Positions 18,976 to 29,912 of a DNA stretch of 64,000 nt are shown piece by piece. This stretch comes from an uncultured Alphaproteobacteria bacterium (GTDB taxonomy: Bacteria > Pseudomonadota > Alphaproteobacteria > Rhodobacterales > Rhodobacteraceae). The notes beneath the pieces are model-generated. The model was not told where the DNA came from. It saw only the letters and a program-made list of their open reading frames with translations, and did no database searches. The position numbers were made by a program, and so were the translations under genes. How positions within the stretch are numbered: position 1 is the first letter of the stretch; the number at the start of each line of letters is the position of its first letter. Location of the stretch: contig CACGLH010000003.1 of NCBI GenBank assembly GCA_902573735.1, positions 1-64,000 on the forward strand. The letters are read 5' to 3'.

Positions 18976-20060
18976 CTTTGCCTGAATATACTTTAAAAGA
19001 CTTATTAGAGTCTGGTGTTCATTTTGGTCACCAAACACACCGCTGGAATCCCCTAATGCAACAATATATATATGGGGTTAGGAATGGAATTCATATTATT
19101 GACTTGACCCAAACCTTTCAATTATTAGATGTTGCTTTAAATTATGTCCAAGATACTGTTTCTAAAGGTGGATCAATACTTTTTGTTGGTACAAAAAGAC
19201 AAGCTCAAAAACCAATTTCAGAAGCTGCAGAAAGAAGTGCCCAGTATTATATGAATCATAGGTGGCTAGGAGGTACTCTCACTAATTGGAAAACAGTTTC
19301 AAATTCTATCTCAAGATTAAAAAAATTAGATGAGCAATTGTCTGATGGTGCCACAGGTCTTACAAAAAAAGAAAGACTTAATTTGGAAAGAGAACAGTCT
19401 AAGCTGAATGCTTCTTTAGGTGGTATCAGAGAAATGGGTGGTACTCCTGATTTATTATTTGTAATTGATACAAATAAAGAGGCTTTGGCGATTCAGGAAG
19501 CGAAAAAGCTTGGGATTCCAGTTATTGCTATAATTGATACAAATTCTGATCCTTCTTTCATAGATTATCCAATCCCAGGTAATGATGATGCTGCCAGATC
19601 AATTGGCTTATATTGTGATCTTATAGCAAAAGCTGCTTTAGAAGGGATGACTAATCAACTTACTACAGCAGGAGTTGATATAGGTGCTTCCATAGATCCT
19701 CCAAATGAAGAAATTCAATTAAATAATAATAAAAATAATAATATTAAAAAAACAAAAGAAGAAAACTTAGAATCCCCTAGTGAGATCATTCCAAATAAGG
19801 ATAATTCGGAGGATGATAATAAAGACACTACTAACTTAGCAGAAAATGATATTGTTGAAAAAAAAGAAAGCGTAGCTGCTGAAAATGAAAATAATACTGA
19901 TCTAGCTGAAAGTAACTCTGATAATGCTAAAACTACACCTCCAGTAGATAACTCAAGAAAAGAAACTTCTTTAAAAGTTGTAAAATCTATTAAATCACCC
20001 AAAGCTACAAATGTTCTCAAAAAAGAAGAAAAGAATAAAAAAAAGAATGAAACTGAATAA
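18972..20060 (+). CDS. rpsB: 30S ribosomal protein S2 with long charged C-terminal extension
   Basis: [29 protein letters not shown]...; core S2 followed by about 110 aa low-complexity acidic/Lys/Asn/Ser tail. Confidence 0.97.
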   Translation: MALPEYTLKDLLESGVHFGHQTHRWNPLMQQYIYGVRNGIHIIDLTQTFQLLDVALNYVQDTVSKGGSILFVGTKRQAQKPISEAAERSAQYYMNHRWLGGTLTNWKTVSNSISRLKKLDEQLSDGATGLTKKERLNLEREQSKLNASLGGIREMGGTPDLLFVIDTNKEALAIQEAKKLGIPVIAIIDTNSDPSFIDYPIPGNDDAARSIGLYCDLIAKAALEGMTNQLTTAGVDIGASIDPPNEEIQLNNNKNNNIKKTKEENLESPSEIIPNKDNSEDDNKDTTNLAENDIVEKKESVAAENENNTDLAESNSDNAKTTPPVDNSRKETSLKVVKSIKSPKATNVLKKEEKNKKKNETE

Positions 20061-20164
20061 TAATTATCTGAATGATTTTAACTTTTATACACTTTTAACA
20101 TCATATTGAAATTTTGCAATTTACTTTATTTACTTGAAATTATTATTACTAAGGAGTGTCAAAT

Positions 20165-21040
20165 ATGACAATAACCGCTAAAATGGTAAAAGATTTAAGA
20201 GATATCACTGGTGTTGGAATGATGGATGCTAAAAAAGCTTTAATTGAAACCAATGGTGATTTTGAGAATGCTACTGACTGGCTTAGACAAAAAGGTTTAG
20301 CAAAAGCACAAAAAAAATCTGGGAGAATTGCAGCTGAGGGTCTTATTGGTATAAAAAATATAAATAATTCATCTATATTAATTGAAGCGAATTGTGAAAC
20401 TGACTTTGTTGCAAGAAATGAAGAATTTCAGAATATGATAAACAATATATTGGATCATTCTTCAGATAAAAATACCTTGGATGAAATATTAAATACAAAG
20501 ATTGAAGGTAGAAATGTAGACCAAATATTAATTGAAAAAGTATCATCTATTGGTGAAAATATTTCAATAAGAAGAATGAAAAAAATATCTGGAAATAATA
20601 TTGGATTTTATGTCCATAACTCTGTTTCACCTAATCTAGGAAAAATAATAGTTGCTGTTTCTTTGTCTAATAATGATGAAGAATTAGCTAAACAGATCGC
20701 TATGCACATCGCTGCATCAAATCCTGTTGCTCTTTCTGAAAAACAACTTCCTGATGAGTTAATTAAAAGGGAAGAGAAATTATATTTTGAACAAGTAAGG
20801 GAAAGTGGGAAGCCTGAAAATATTATAGAAAATATTGTAAAAGGTAAGATGAAAAAATTCATTAATGAAGTTACACTTTTAAATCAAAATTTTGTTATCG
20901 ATCCTGATAACACTATAAAACAGGTTTTATATAATAAAAATAATGATATTTTAGATTTTGTAAGATTTGAAGTTGGTGAAGGTATAGAAAAAAATACTGA
21001 AGATTTTGCTAACGAAGTAATGAAAACAATTTCAAATTAA
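20165..21040 (+). CDS. tsf: Elongation factor Ts
   Basis: [26 protein letters not shown]...; ATG 20165 after AAGGAG. Confidence 0.96.
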   Translation: MTITAKMVKDLRDITGVGMMDAKKALIETNGDFENATDWLRQKGLAKAQKKSGRIAAEGLIGIKNINNSSILIEANCETDFVARNEEFQNMINNILDHSSDKNTLDEILNTKIEGRNVDQILIEKVSSIGENISIRRMKKISGNNIGFYVHNSVSPNLGKIIVAVSLSNNDEELAKQIAMHIAASNPVALSEKQLPDELIKREEKLYFEQVRESGKPENIIENIVKGKMKKFINEVTLLNQNFVIDPDNTIKQVLYNKNNDILDFVRFEVGEGIEKNTEDFANEVMKTISN

Positions 21041-21054
21041 ATTATGTAATTTCT

Positions 21055-21795
21055 TTGGAGGATATAGTTATTAATTCAAAAATAAAATATACCAGAGTTT
21101 TAATCAAAATTTCAGGAGAAACTTTAATGGGAGATTCTGAGTATGGGTTAGATCCTCCAACAGTTGATTTAGTAGCAAAAGATATAATAAGTGTACATAA
21201 ACTTGGCGTTGAAATTTGTCTCGTTATAGGTGGTGGAAATATATTTAGAGGTTTACAAGGAAGCGCTAAAGGAATGGAGCGAACAACTGCTGACTATATG
21301 GGAATGTTAGCAACTATAATGAATGCCCTTGCAATGCAATCAGCCCTTGAAAGTTATAATGTTAATACAAGAGTAATGTCAGCAATTTCAGTAGATCAAA
21401 TCTGTGAACCATATATAAGAAGAAGAGCAGTGAGGCATCTTGAGAAAAAAAGGGTTTGTATTTTTGCTGCTGGTACAGGCAATCCTTACTTTACCACTGA
21501 TACTGCTGCAACCCTTAGAGCTACTGAAATGAATTGTGGAGCAATATTTAAAGGTACAAAAGTTGATGGTGTTTACGATATGGATCCAAAAACTAATAGC
21601 AATGCTATCAAATATGACAAAGTGACATATGACCAAATACTTCAAAAAAATTTAAAGGTAATGGATGCTTCTGCAGTTGCTTTAGCAAGAGATAATAAAA
21701 TACCTATCATAGTATTTTCATTAAAAAACTTTGGAAATATGAAAGAAGTAATTCAAGGGTTTGGTAAATTTACGTTAGTATCACCTTATGCTTAA
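21055..21795 (+). CDS. pyrH: UMP kinase
   Basis: [50 protein letters not shown]; start codon uncertain. Confidence 0.95.
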   Translation: MEDIVINSKIKYTRVLIKISGETLMGDSEYGLDPPTVDLVAKDIISVHKLGVEICLVIGGGNIFRGLQGSAKGMERTTADYMGMLATIMNALAMQSALESYNVNTRVMSAISVDQICEPYIRRRAVRHLEKKRVCIFAAGTGNPYFTTDTAATLRATEMNCGAIFKGTKVDGVYDMDPKTNSNAIKYDKVTYDQILQKNLKVMDASAVALARDNKIPIIVFSLKNFGNMKEVIQGFGKFTLVSPYA

Positions 21796-21810
21796 AAATG
21801 GAATATTAAA

Positions 21811-22368
21811 ATGAATGAAGATTTTGATATAGAAAATATTAGAAAGAGAATGAATGGGGCTCTAGAATCTGTAAAAAATGATTTTAAATCTTTAAGAACT
21901 GGGAGAGCGTCCTCTTCTATTTTAGATAATATTACTGTAGAAGTTTATGGTAGTATAATGCCAATAAGCCAGTGTGCAACTATAAATGTTCCTGAGCCTA
22001 GGTTAATTACCATTAATGTCTGGGATAAAGAAAATATAGTTGCAATAGAAAAGTCGATTCAAAATTCAGGATTAGGTATAAATCCAGTGACCGAAGGTAA
22101 TCTTTTACGTCTTCCGTTACCTGAGCTTAATGAAGAAAGAAGAAAAGAAATTTCAAAATTAGCTGCGCAATTTGCTGAACAGGCTAGAGTTGCTGTAAGA
22201 AATGTAAGAAAAGATGGAATGGACAAAATTAAAAAACTTAAATCTGAAGGTATGTCTGAAGATGATGAAAAGTTTTGGTCAGATGAAGTTCAAAACTTAA
22301 CTAATGATTTTATAAAACAAATAGATGAAATCTTAAAGATTAAACAGGATGATATTTTGAAAGTCTAA
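21811..22368 (+). CDS. frr: Ribosome recycling factor
   Basis: DFKSLRTGRASSSILDNITVEVYG, RRKEISKLAAQFAEQARVAVRNVRKDG. Confidence 0.97.
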   Translation: MNEDFDIENIRKRMNGALESVKNDFKSLRTGRASSSILDNITVEVYGSIMPISQCATINVPEPRLITINVWDKENIVAIEKSIQNSGLGINPVTEGNLLRLPLPELNEERRKEISKLAAQFAEQARVAVRNVRKDGMDKIKKLKSEGMSEDDEKFWSDEVQNLTNDFIKQIDEILKIKQDDILKV

Positions 22369-22372
22369 TATA

Positions 22373-23146
22373 TTGTCAAACCTTATTGTTAGATTTATAT
22401 CATCGGTTATTATTTTAGCTTTTACTTTTTTGGCATTTAATATTGGCAGTCACCTTGTTTTAATTTTTTGTAGCTTAATTATTTTTCTTTTATTTCTTGA
22501 AGTCAACTTGGCAACATTAGACTTTTCAAAAAAAATTAATATATCAATTCTCCCATTATTTAGTGCTATTACCCCTTTTTTTACAAATGATGGTACTCTT
22601 TTTTTAGTTGTTAGTTTAATTATCTTATTCATAGATATTATCTACGAAAATCGTAAATATTTGAGAATGTTTGTTCATTCTTATGTATTAATTTCTATGT
22701 ACCTTTTTCTTGAACTTATCTGTGAAATATCCGAAACATTGAACTTAGATAAACCATTATTTCTTTTATTAATGGTGATTTCCTCGGATATTGGAGGTTA
22801 TATAATTGGTAAATTATTTGGAAATATAAAAATATTCCCAAATATCTCACCAAATAAAACAATTGAGGGTACAGTTGGATCTATTTTTTTTACTTTAATA
22901 ATTTGGATTATATTTTTTAAAGGATTTGCATCTAATTTTATCATTGAGATTATTTATGTAGTTATAATTAGTTTGTGTGCTCAGTTAGGAGATTTAGTTG
23001 TAAGTTTTGGGAAAAGAAGATTATCTTTAAAAGATAGTAGTTTTTTTATTCCTGGTCATGGAGGTGTATTTGACAGAATGGATTCTATTATTGGTGGTAT
23101 TTTGGGATATAGTCTTATTTTATATATTGATTTTGGATTAAATTGA
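22373..23146 (+). CDS. cdsA: Phosphatidate cytidylyltransferase
   Basis: Multi-pass; SDIGGYIIGKLFGNIKIFPNISPNKTIEGTVGS and QLGDLVVSFGKRRLSLKDSSFFIPGHGGVFDRMDS signature. Confidence 0.94.
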   Translation: MSNLIVRFISSVIILAFTFLAFNIGSHLVLIFCSLIIFLLFLEVNLATLDFSKKINISILPLFSAITPFFTNDGTLFLVVSLIILFIDIIYENRKYLRMFVHSYVLISMYLFLELICEISETLNLDKPLFLLLMVISSDIGGYIIGKLFGNIKIFPNISPNKTIEGTVGSIFFTLIIWIIFFKGFASNFIIEIIYVVIISLCAQLGDLVVSFGKRRLSLKDSSFFIPGHGGVFDRMDSIIGGILGYSLILYIDFGLN

Positions 23147-23162
23147 TTATGAGTATATTATT

Positions 23163-24326
23163 ATGAAAATTATAATTTTTGGTTCAACAGGGTCAATTGG
23201 GCAGAGTACACTTAGCTTATTACGAATTTTAAAGAAAAATCTTGATTTTGAAATATTAGCAATTACTGGAAATGAAAATATTGATCAACTATGTAAAGAC
23301 GCAATTGAATTTAAAGTTAAAAGAGTTGTAACAGCTGATGTCAAAAAGATTGACGAGTTAAAACAAAAACTATCATCACACGAAATAGAATTTTATGCTG
23401 GGGAAGAAGCAATTTTAGATACTGCAAGAATGGGTGCAGATTGGGTAATCTCAGCAATTGTTGGTTTTCCAGGTGTTCCTCCAACATTAGAATCTGTAAA
23501 ATTCTCTAAAATTGTAGCGATAGCGAATAAAGAATCATTAGTTTGTGCAGGAAATTTATTAATGGAAACTGCAAAAAAATTTCAAACTAAACTTTTACCA
23601 GTTGATAGTGAACATAATGCTATTTTTCAATGTATAAATTGTGAGAATTTAAAAACAATTAAAAAAGTAATTTTAACTGCTAGTGGAGGCCCATTTCGAA
23701 CCTTAAGTCTCAGTGAAATGGAAAATGTAACTGTTGACCAAGCAATAAATCATCCTACTTGGGATATGGGTAAAAGAATATCAATAGATAGTGCTTCTAT
23801 GTTTAATAAAGCTTTAGAAATTATTGAAGCTAAACACTTTTTTGACTTAAGTCCAAACCAAATAGAAGTTATTATTCATCCAGAATCAATTATTCATTCA
23901 ATGGTAACATTTATAGATAATTCAACTTTAGCTCAATTATGCCCAAATGATATGAGACATGCTATTGCATATACTTTAAATTACCCTGAAAGAAGAAATA
24001 TCCCTATTAATGATTTGGACATTACTGAATTAAAGAATCTTTCATTCGAAAAAGTTGATGTAAATAAATTTCCCGCTATAAATTTAGCAAGAATGGTTTT
24101 AAAAACGTCTGGTAGTTTAGGAGTGGTATTTAATGCAGCTAAAGAAATAGCATTGGATCGTTTTATCCTAAAAGATATAAAATTTTTAGATATGAGTAAT
24201 TTAGTTGATAAAGTACTACATTTACCTGAAATGATGGAATATGAAAATAATTCATTAAATACAATTGATGAAATAAAATTATTAAATAAAAAAGCAAGAA
24301 ATTTTGCTCAACAAATAAACATTTAG
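23163..24326 (+). CDS. dxr: 1-deoxy-D-xylulose 5-phosphate reductoisomerase
   Basis: IFGSTGSIGQSTLSLL, ANKESLVCAGNLLM, LPVDSEHNAIFQ, ILTASGGPFR. Confidence 0.97.
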   Translation: MKIIIFGSTGSIGQSTLSLLRILKKNLDFEILAITGNENIDQLCKDAIEFKVKRVVTADVKKIDELKQKLSSHEIEFYAGEEAILDTARMGADWVISAIVGFPGVPPTLESVKFSKIVAIANKESLVCAGNLLMETAKKFQTKLLPVDSEHNAIFQCINCENLKTIKKVILTASGGPFRTLSLSEMENVTVDQAINHPTWDMGKRISIDSASMFNKALEIIEAKHFFDLSPNQIEVIIHPESIIHSMVTFIDNSTLAQLCPNDMRHAIAYTLNYPERRNIPINDLDITELKNLSFEKVDVNKFPAINLARMVLKTSGSLGVVFNAAKEIALDRFILKDIKFLDMSNLVDKVLHLPEMMEYENNSLNTIDEIKLLNKKARNFAQQINI

Positions 24327-24339
24327 GAAAGTTATAATT

Positions 24340-25656
24340 TTGGTCGAATTTTTTATAAGTGCTATATCAAATATTTTTTATATATTTTTTGCTTTTTCAT
24401 TAGTAATTTTTATACATGAATTTGGTCATTATTATATAGGAAAAAAATGTGGTATAGGGGTGCGTGAATTTAGCATTGGATTTGGCCCAAAATTACTTGG
24501 GTTTAGGGATAAATCTGGTGTTCTTTGGAAAATTTGTATACTTCCTTTTGGTGGATTTGTTAAATTTGAAGGAGATTTGGATCCTAGTTCTTTATCTTCT
24601 AAAAATAATAATTTAACAAAAAATACTAATCAATTTAATAATGCATCAGTAATATCCAGAGCTTTGACTGTTTCAGCAGGTCCAGTAGCTAATTTTTTAC
24701 TTTCAATTATTATATTTACTTCGATTATATTGGTTAATGGGACAGCTAGTGATAAACCAAGAATAGGTAATATAAACAATATTCCTTTTCAAGAATTTAA
24801 ATTAAAGACTGGAGATTTAGTTTTAGAAATAAACGGTAAACCAATTAATTATTTTTCTGATATATTTGTAAAATACAATGAAATTAATGAAGATGAAGAT
24901 ATTGTTTTCTTAGTAAAAAGAAACGAAGAAATTATCAAATTTTTAGTTCCAAATTTATTTCAACCATTAATTAAAAGTATTGAACCTTTGTCTCCAGCCT
25001 CCAAAGCCGGCTTACTACCTGGTGATTTTATTTTAAAAGTTAATGGTAATAATATATTAAGTTTTAATGAATTGAAAAAAATAGTTAATGCATCAAATGG
25101 TGCTTCAATAGAGTTAGATGTATATAGGAATGGTACTATTTTCAAAAGTATTTTATCTCCAGAAAAACGACCAATTGAAAATCAGGATGGTAGTTTTTCA
25201 GAAACTCTGAGGATTGGTATCATTGGTGGGTTTGCTTTGGAACCACAAAAAATTACACCTAATCCTTTAAATGCTATACAATTTGGTTTTTTAGCAACAT
25301 ATAGAGTTATTAATGGTTCACTTAGAGGATTATTTGAGATGATAAATGGTTCTATTAGTGCAAAACATGTATCTGGACCGATTGGTATTGCTCATGCAAT
25401 ATCAGATGTATCTAAAAACGGTTTTGTATCTTTTTTAAGTCTTGTGGGTCTTATTTCAACTGGTATTGGAATTATTAACCTTTTCCCACTACCTATATTG
25501 GATGGAGGTCACTTATTATTATTATTGTATGAGAAAGTTTTTTCAAAAAAACCATCTCCTAATTTTATGCAATTTTTCACTTTTATTGGTATTTTCTTAC
25601 TTTTAAGTTTAATGATATTTGCAACATATAATGATTTATTGCGTATTATTTTATAA
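24340..25656 (+). CDS. rseP: Site-2 protease RseP family (M50 metalloprotease, PDZ)
   Basis: FIHEFGHYYIGKKCGIGVREFSIGFGPKLL; PDZ region; NLFPLPILDGGHLL; TTG start. Confidence 0.93.
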   Translation: MVEFFISAISNIFYIFFAFSLVIFIHEFGHYYIGKKCGIGVREFSIGFGPKLLGFRDKSGVLWKICILPFGGFVKFEGDLDPSSLSSKNNNLTKNTNQFNNASVISRALTVSAGPVANFLLSIIIFTSIILVNGTASDKPRIGNINNIPFQEFKLKTGDLVLEINGKPINYFSDIFVKYNEINEDEDIVFLVKRNEEIIKFLVPNLFQPLIKSIEPLSPASKAGLLPGDFILKVNGNNILSFNELKKIVNASNGASIELDVYRNGTIFKSILSPEKRPIENQDGSFSETLRIGIIGGFALEPQKITPNPLNAIQFGFLATYRVINGSLRGLFEMINGSISAKHVSGPIGIAHAISDVSKNGFVSFLSLVGLISTGIGIINLFPLPILDGGHLLLLLYEKVFSKKPSPNFMQFFTFIGIFLLLSLMIFATYNDLLRIIL

Positions 25657-25699
25657 TTATTTGTTTTATAATATAAATTATGTTTGAGGAAAATTAAAT

Positions 25700-27997
25700 A
25701 TGTTTCATAAATCACTTTTGAAAAAAATATTTTGCAATGCAATCATCCTATTTTTTCTAATATCACCAAATTTTGCTCTTTCTCAGTTTAACATAAAAGA
25801 AATCATAGTTTCAGGAAACAGCGAAGTTTCTGCTGAAACAATAATTGCCATATCTGGTCTCTCAAATTCAAATAATATGTCTGCAAATTCAATAAATGAA
25901 GGCTTTCGTAGACTTAGTGACTCTGGGCTTTTTCAAAATGTTGTTCTTAATCCTGTAGGAACTCGTCTTATAATCTCTGTAGTTGAAAATCCCATTATCA
26001 GTAATGTTGATTTTGAAGGTAATAAAATCTTTAAAGACCAGTTTTTGTTTTCTATTATTTCAAGTCAGTCTAGAACACCTTTTAGTAAAGGTATTATTGA
26101 TGAAGATATTCGTAAAATTTTGCAAATTTATAGAGAAAAAGGCAGATTTAAAGCAACAATAGTTCCTCAAAAAGTTCTTTTAAAAGAAGGTGGTATAGGG
26201 TTGATCTTTTCAATTAATGAGGGCCCAAGGACTGAAATAAAATCGATAAATTTTATTGGAAACAAAGAATTTAATGATTCTAGACTAAGGTCAGTGATAG
26301 AGTCTTCACAAAAGAGTTTGTTTTCATTCATTTCTACAAGTGATGATTATTCTGAACTACGTCAAGAAAAAGACAGAAAACTTTTAGAAGAATTCTACAG
26401 TGATAAAGGGTTTGCTAATGCTAAAGTCAAAAGTTCTGTTGGAACATTATCTGATGATGGTAAAAGCTTTAATATAACATACACTATATTTGAAGGTAAT
26501 AGGACTTCAATATCTGAAGTAAAATTTGAGAATAAAATTTCAACCTTAGATCTTTCTGATATTAGATATCTAGTTAAAACAAAAAAAGGTGATTTATATG
26601 TGGGATCAGAAATTGAAAAAATAAGAAAATCATTGGAAAAAAAAGTTATTGATTTGGGCTTTCCTTTTGCAAAGGTTTCATTAAAAAAAATAAATATTAA
26701 TGAAAAACAATCAGTCGATATAGTTTTCATGATTTTTAATGGTCCAAGTCTTTATGTCGAAAGAATTGATATTAAGGGCAATAATCAAACCCTTGATAAA
26801 GTAATAAGAAGAGAGTTTTCTATTTCAGAAGGTGATGCATTTAACCCAGCCTTGATTAGAAAATCTGAAGAAAAACTACGAGCATTAGGTTTTTTTAAAA
26901 ACTTGTCTGTATCAGTTTTACCAGGTAGTTCTTCTGATAAGGCTGTTCTAACTGTAGATGTAGAGGAGGCACCAACTGGATCTTTAAATTTTGGAGCAGG
27001 TTACTCTACAGATACTGAGCTTTCTGGTACTATATCTCTTTCAGAAAGAAATTTTTTGGGAAAGGGACAGCGATTATTGTTTGAAGTTCTTACATCTGAA
27101 AGTAATAAAAGCATCAAATTTGGATTTACTGAACCGGCCTTATTAAATCGGGATCTCTCTGCAAGTATTGATCTAACTTACCTAGATTTAGAGCCTCGAC
27201 AATCATCTTTTACTTCAAATGAAAGTTCTATAAGAACTGGTTTTGGGTTTAAATTGGGTAATGATACTAGACTTATTACTTCATTAAAAATTTTAGAAGA
27301 AAAAATTTCGGTACCTATCTCCTCTAACTCCTTAATTCTAAAAGAAGACCAAGGTAAAATATCAAAATCTGAATTGTCTTTTGATTATTTAATTGATGGA
27401 AGAGATTCTATTATCAAACCTAAAAATGGATTTCTTTTAAGGTCAGATATTACCATTTCTGGTTACGGTTCAAGAAATTCATTTATCAAAGCTTCTGCAA
27501 GAGGAAAAATTTATAATTCATTTTTTGATGATCTGATTACCTTAACTGGTGAATTAGAAGGTGGTGTTATGCAAATGCAAAATGGATTTTCTAGAACTGT
27601 TGATAGATTTTCTTTAGGTGGAAGGAGCTTAAGAGGATTTCAATATGGTCAAATTGGTCCTAGAGAAGGTGATGAACCCCTTGGTGGTGAAAATTATGCA
27701 GTAAGTAGAATTGAAGCTAATTTTCCAATTGGTTTACCAAAAGAGTTAGGTTTTTACGGTGGAATATTTGCTGAGGCTGGATCCTTATGGGGGTTAAATT
27801 ATGATAAAGAAAAAATAGAAATTGATGCTATTGACTTAAAAAGTGTCGATAGTAAAATTAGAAGTTCAGTTGGTTTTACACTTTACTGGTCAACTCCAAT
27901 TGGTCCATTACAATTTAATTGGGCAAAACCACAGCAGTATTTGTCTGGGGTAGATAAGACTGAAAATTTTAGTTTCAATATAGCTTCTCAATTTTAG
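25700..27997 (+). CDS. bamA: Outer membrane assembly factor BamA
   Basis: Signal peptide, POTRA repeats, C-terminal barrel with GGRSLRGF and terminal F. Confidence 0.94.
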   Translation: MFHKSLLKKIFCNAIILFFLISPNFALSQFNIKEIIVSGNSEVSAETIIAISGLSNSNNMSANSINEGFRRLSDSGLFQNVVLNPVGTRLIISVVENPIISNVDFEGNKIFKDQFLFSIISSQSRTPFSKGIIDEDIRKILQIYREKGRFKATIVPQKVLLKEGGIGLIFSINEGPRTEIKSINFIGNKEFNDSRLRSVIESSQKSLFSFISTSDDYSELRQEKDRKLLEEFYSDKGFANAKVKSSVGTLSDDGKSFNITYTIFEGNRTSISEVKFENKISTLDLSDIRYLVKTKKGDLYVGSEIEKIRKSLEKKVIDLGFPFAKVSLKKININEKQSVDIVFMIFNGPSLYVERIDIKGNNQTLDKVIRREFSISEGDAFNPALIRKSEEKLRALGFFKNLSVSVLPGSSSDKAVLTVDVEEAPTGSLNFGAGYSTDTELSGTISLSERNFLGKGQRLLFEVLTSESNKSIKFGFTEPALLNRDLSASIDLTYLDLEPRQSSFTSNESSIRTGFGFKLGNDTRLITSLKILEEKISVPISSNSLILKEDQGKISKSELSFDYLIDGRDSIIKPKNGFLLRSDITISGYGSRNSFIKASARGKIYNSFFDDLITLTGELEGGVMQMQNGFSRTVDRFSLGGRSLRGFQYGQIGPREGDEPLGGENYAVSRIEANFPIGLPKELGFYGGIFAEAGSLWGLNYDKEKIEIDAIDLKSVDSKIRSSVGFTLYWSTPIGPLQFNWAKPQQYLSGVDKTENFSFNIASQF

Positions 27998-27998
27998 G

Positions 27999-28619
27999 AT
28001 GTTTAAAACTAATAAGACTAACTTTATTCAATATTTGCTTAATATACTCATAATATTTTTTTTATTTCCGTCTTTTTCTTTAAGTCAAACTAAAAACATA
28101 CCATTAGAAAGTAATAGAGAAAATTTTAAACGAAGCGTCTTAGTTATATCACATGAAAAAATTTTTAATGATACGAATTTAGGTAAAGCAATCTTTAAAA
28201 AATTTAAAGATAAAGAAAAAATTTTGTTAATTGATGCTGAAAGAATAGAAAAATTATTTATTAAGGAAGAAAAAGAACTTACTTTGAGCAGACCAAATTT
28301 AGATACTAACGAATTTTTGAACTTAGCTAATGATTTTGATAAAAGAGTAGAGTTAGAGAGGGTTAATCAGAGAAATAAAGAGGCTGTAATTAACGAAAAT
28401 TTAAAAAAATGGAAAAAAAATTTTTTTAATACCTTTATGATACCTATCATTCAAGATTTTATGAAAATTTATGAGGCCTCAATTGTTATTGATATAGATA
28501 GTAATGCATTCAAATTGGTTATTTTTGATTCAAGAATAAATATTACAGATGGTGTGATAAAACGGATGAACAACTTGTATAAAAATATTGATGAATTGAC
28601 AATAAAAATAACTTCATAA
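27999..28619 (+). CDS. OmpH/Skp-like periplasmic chaperone
   Basis: Signal peptide, charged helical region, position directly after bamA. Confidence 0.7.
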   Translation: MFKTNKTNFIQYLLNILIIFFLFPSFSLSQTKNIPLESNRENFKRSVLVISHEKIFNDTNLGKAIFKKFKDKEKILLIDAERIEKLFIKEEKELTLSRPNLDTNEFLNLANDFDKRVELERVNQRNKEAVINENLKKWKKNFFNTFMIPIIQDFMKIYEASIVIDIDSNAFKLVIFDSRINITDGVIKRMNNLYKNIDELTIKITS

Positions 28620-28646
28620 TCAATTATTAAAAAAGAGATTTATGAA

Positions 28647-29099
28647 ATGACAATAACTGAACATACAGCTAATCTTGAAGAAATAAAAAGATTAATACCA
28701 CACAGGTATCCATTTTTACTAATTGATAAAGTAGAAAATATTAAAATTGGAAAATCTGCATTGGGTATAAAAAATGTTACTGTGAATGAACCCTATTTCC
28801 AAGGACATTTTCCTTCAAAACCTATTATGCCAGGAGTTCTTATTGTAGAGGCTATGGCACAAACAGCAGCAATTTTAGTTTCAAAAACAATAAAAATTGT
28901 TGATCATGACTTTTTAGTATATTTCATGACAATAAATAATGCAAAATTTAGAAAATTAGTTCAACCAGGAGATGTTTTACAACTCAAGGTTTTAGTTGAA
29001 AGAAATCGGGGAAATACTTGGAAATTTTCTGGGAATGCTTTTGTAGAAGAAAATCTAGTCACAGAAGCAAATTTTACTGCTATGATGATTGAAAATTAA
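28647..29099 (+). CDS. fabZ: 3-hydroxyacyl-ACP dehydratase FabZ
   Basis: IPHRYPFLLIDKVENI, GHFPSKPIMPGVLIVEAMAQ. Confidence 0.96.
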   Translation: MTITEHTANLEEIKRLIPHRYPFLLIDKVENIKIGKSALGIKNVTVNEPYFQGHFPSKPIMPGVLIVEAMAQTAAILVSKTIKIVDHDFLVYFMTINNAKFRKLVQPGDVLQLKVLVERNRGNTWKFSGNAFVEENLVTEANFTAMMIEN

Positions 29100-29114
29100 A
29101 TAATTTGTATATAA

Positions 29115-29909
29115 ATGCCAATTCATAATTCAAGTATAATTCATTCAAATTCTTTAATTGAGGAAAATGCAATTATAGGAAAAAATTGTAAGGTAGGTCC
29201 TTATTGTTATGTTTCCTCAGACTGTGTTTTAGAAGATAACATTGAATTATTTAGTCATGTTTCAATAGTAGGTAAAACATTAATAGGAAAAAATACAAAA
29301 GTTTGGCCATTTGCTTCTATTGGGCATTATCCGCAAGATTTGAAATATAAAGGAGAAAATAATGAATTAATTATTGGTACTGACAATAAAATTAGAGAGA
29401 GTGTTTCGATAAATCCAGGTACTTTGGGTGGAGGAGGCATTACCAAAATTGGAAATAATTGCTTATTTATGCTGGGCAGTCATATAGGTCATGATTGCCA
29501 ATTAGGTAATGGAATTATTTTAGCAAATAACGCGGCATTAGCAGGTCATGTGTCTTTAGGGGATAATGTAACTATTGGAGGATTATCTGGAGTTCATCAG
29601 TTTGTTAGAATAGGTGAAGGGGCTTTTATTGGCGCTCTTTCCATGGTTGCAAAGGATGTTATTCCTTTCGGTATGGTTTATGGTGAAAGAGCAAAATTGA
29701 TGGGATTAAATTTAGTTGGGTTACGAAGGTCAGGTACAAATAATAAACAAATAAAAGAATTAAAATCAGTTTATGATAATATTTTTTTTAATCAAAAAAC
29801 ATTCAATAAAAAAATATCAAATATTAATGACATAAATAATCCATTAGTAAAAAAATTAATAAACTTTCTCAATGCTGAAAAAGATAGGGCAATTTTAAGC
29901 CCAAAGTGA
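29115..29909 (+). CDS. lpxA: UDP-N-acetylglucosamine acyltransferase
   Basis: Hexapeptide repeats; GTLGGGGITKIGNNCLFMLGSHIGHDCQLGNGIILANNAALAGHV. Confidence 0.95.
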   Translation: MPIHNSSIIHSNSLIEENAIIGKNCKVGPYCYVSSDCVLEDNIELFSHVSIVGKTLIGKNTKVWPFASIGHYPQDLKYKGENNELIIGTDNKIRESVSINPGTLGGGGITKIGNNCLFMLGSHIGHDCQLGNGIILANNAALAGHVSLGDNVTIGGLSGVHQFVRIGEGAFIGALSMVAKDVIPFGMVYGERAKLMGLNLVGLRRSGTNNKQIKELKSVYDNIFFNQKTFNKKISNINDINNPLVKKLINFLNAEKDRAILSPK

Positions 29910-29912
29910 TTA

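Noticed and set aside
19715-20020. Minus-strand ORF antisense to the rpsB tail (Ser/Leu rich)
   Set aside because: Composition is the complement of the low-complexity Lys/Glu/Asp tail codons, so an artefact of biased sequence.
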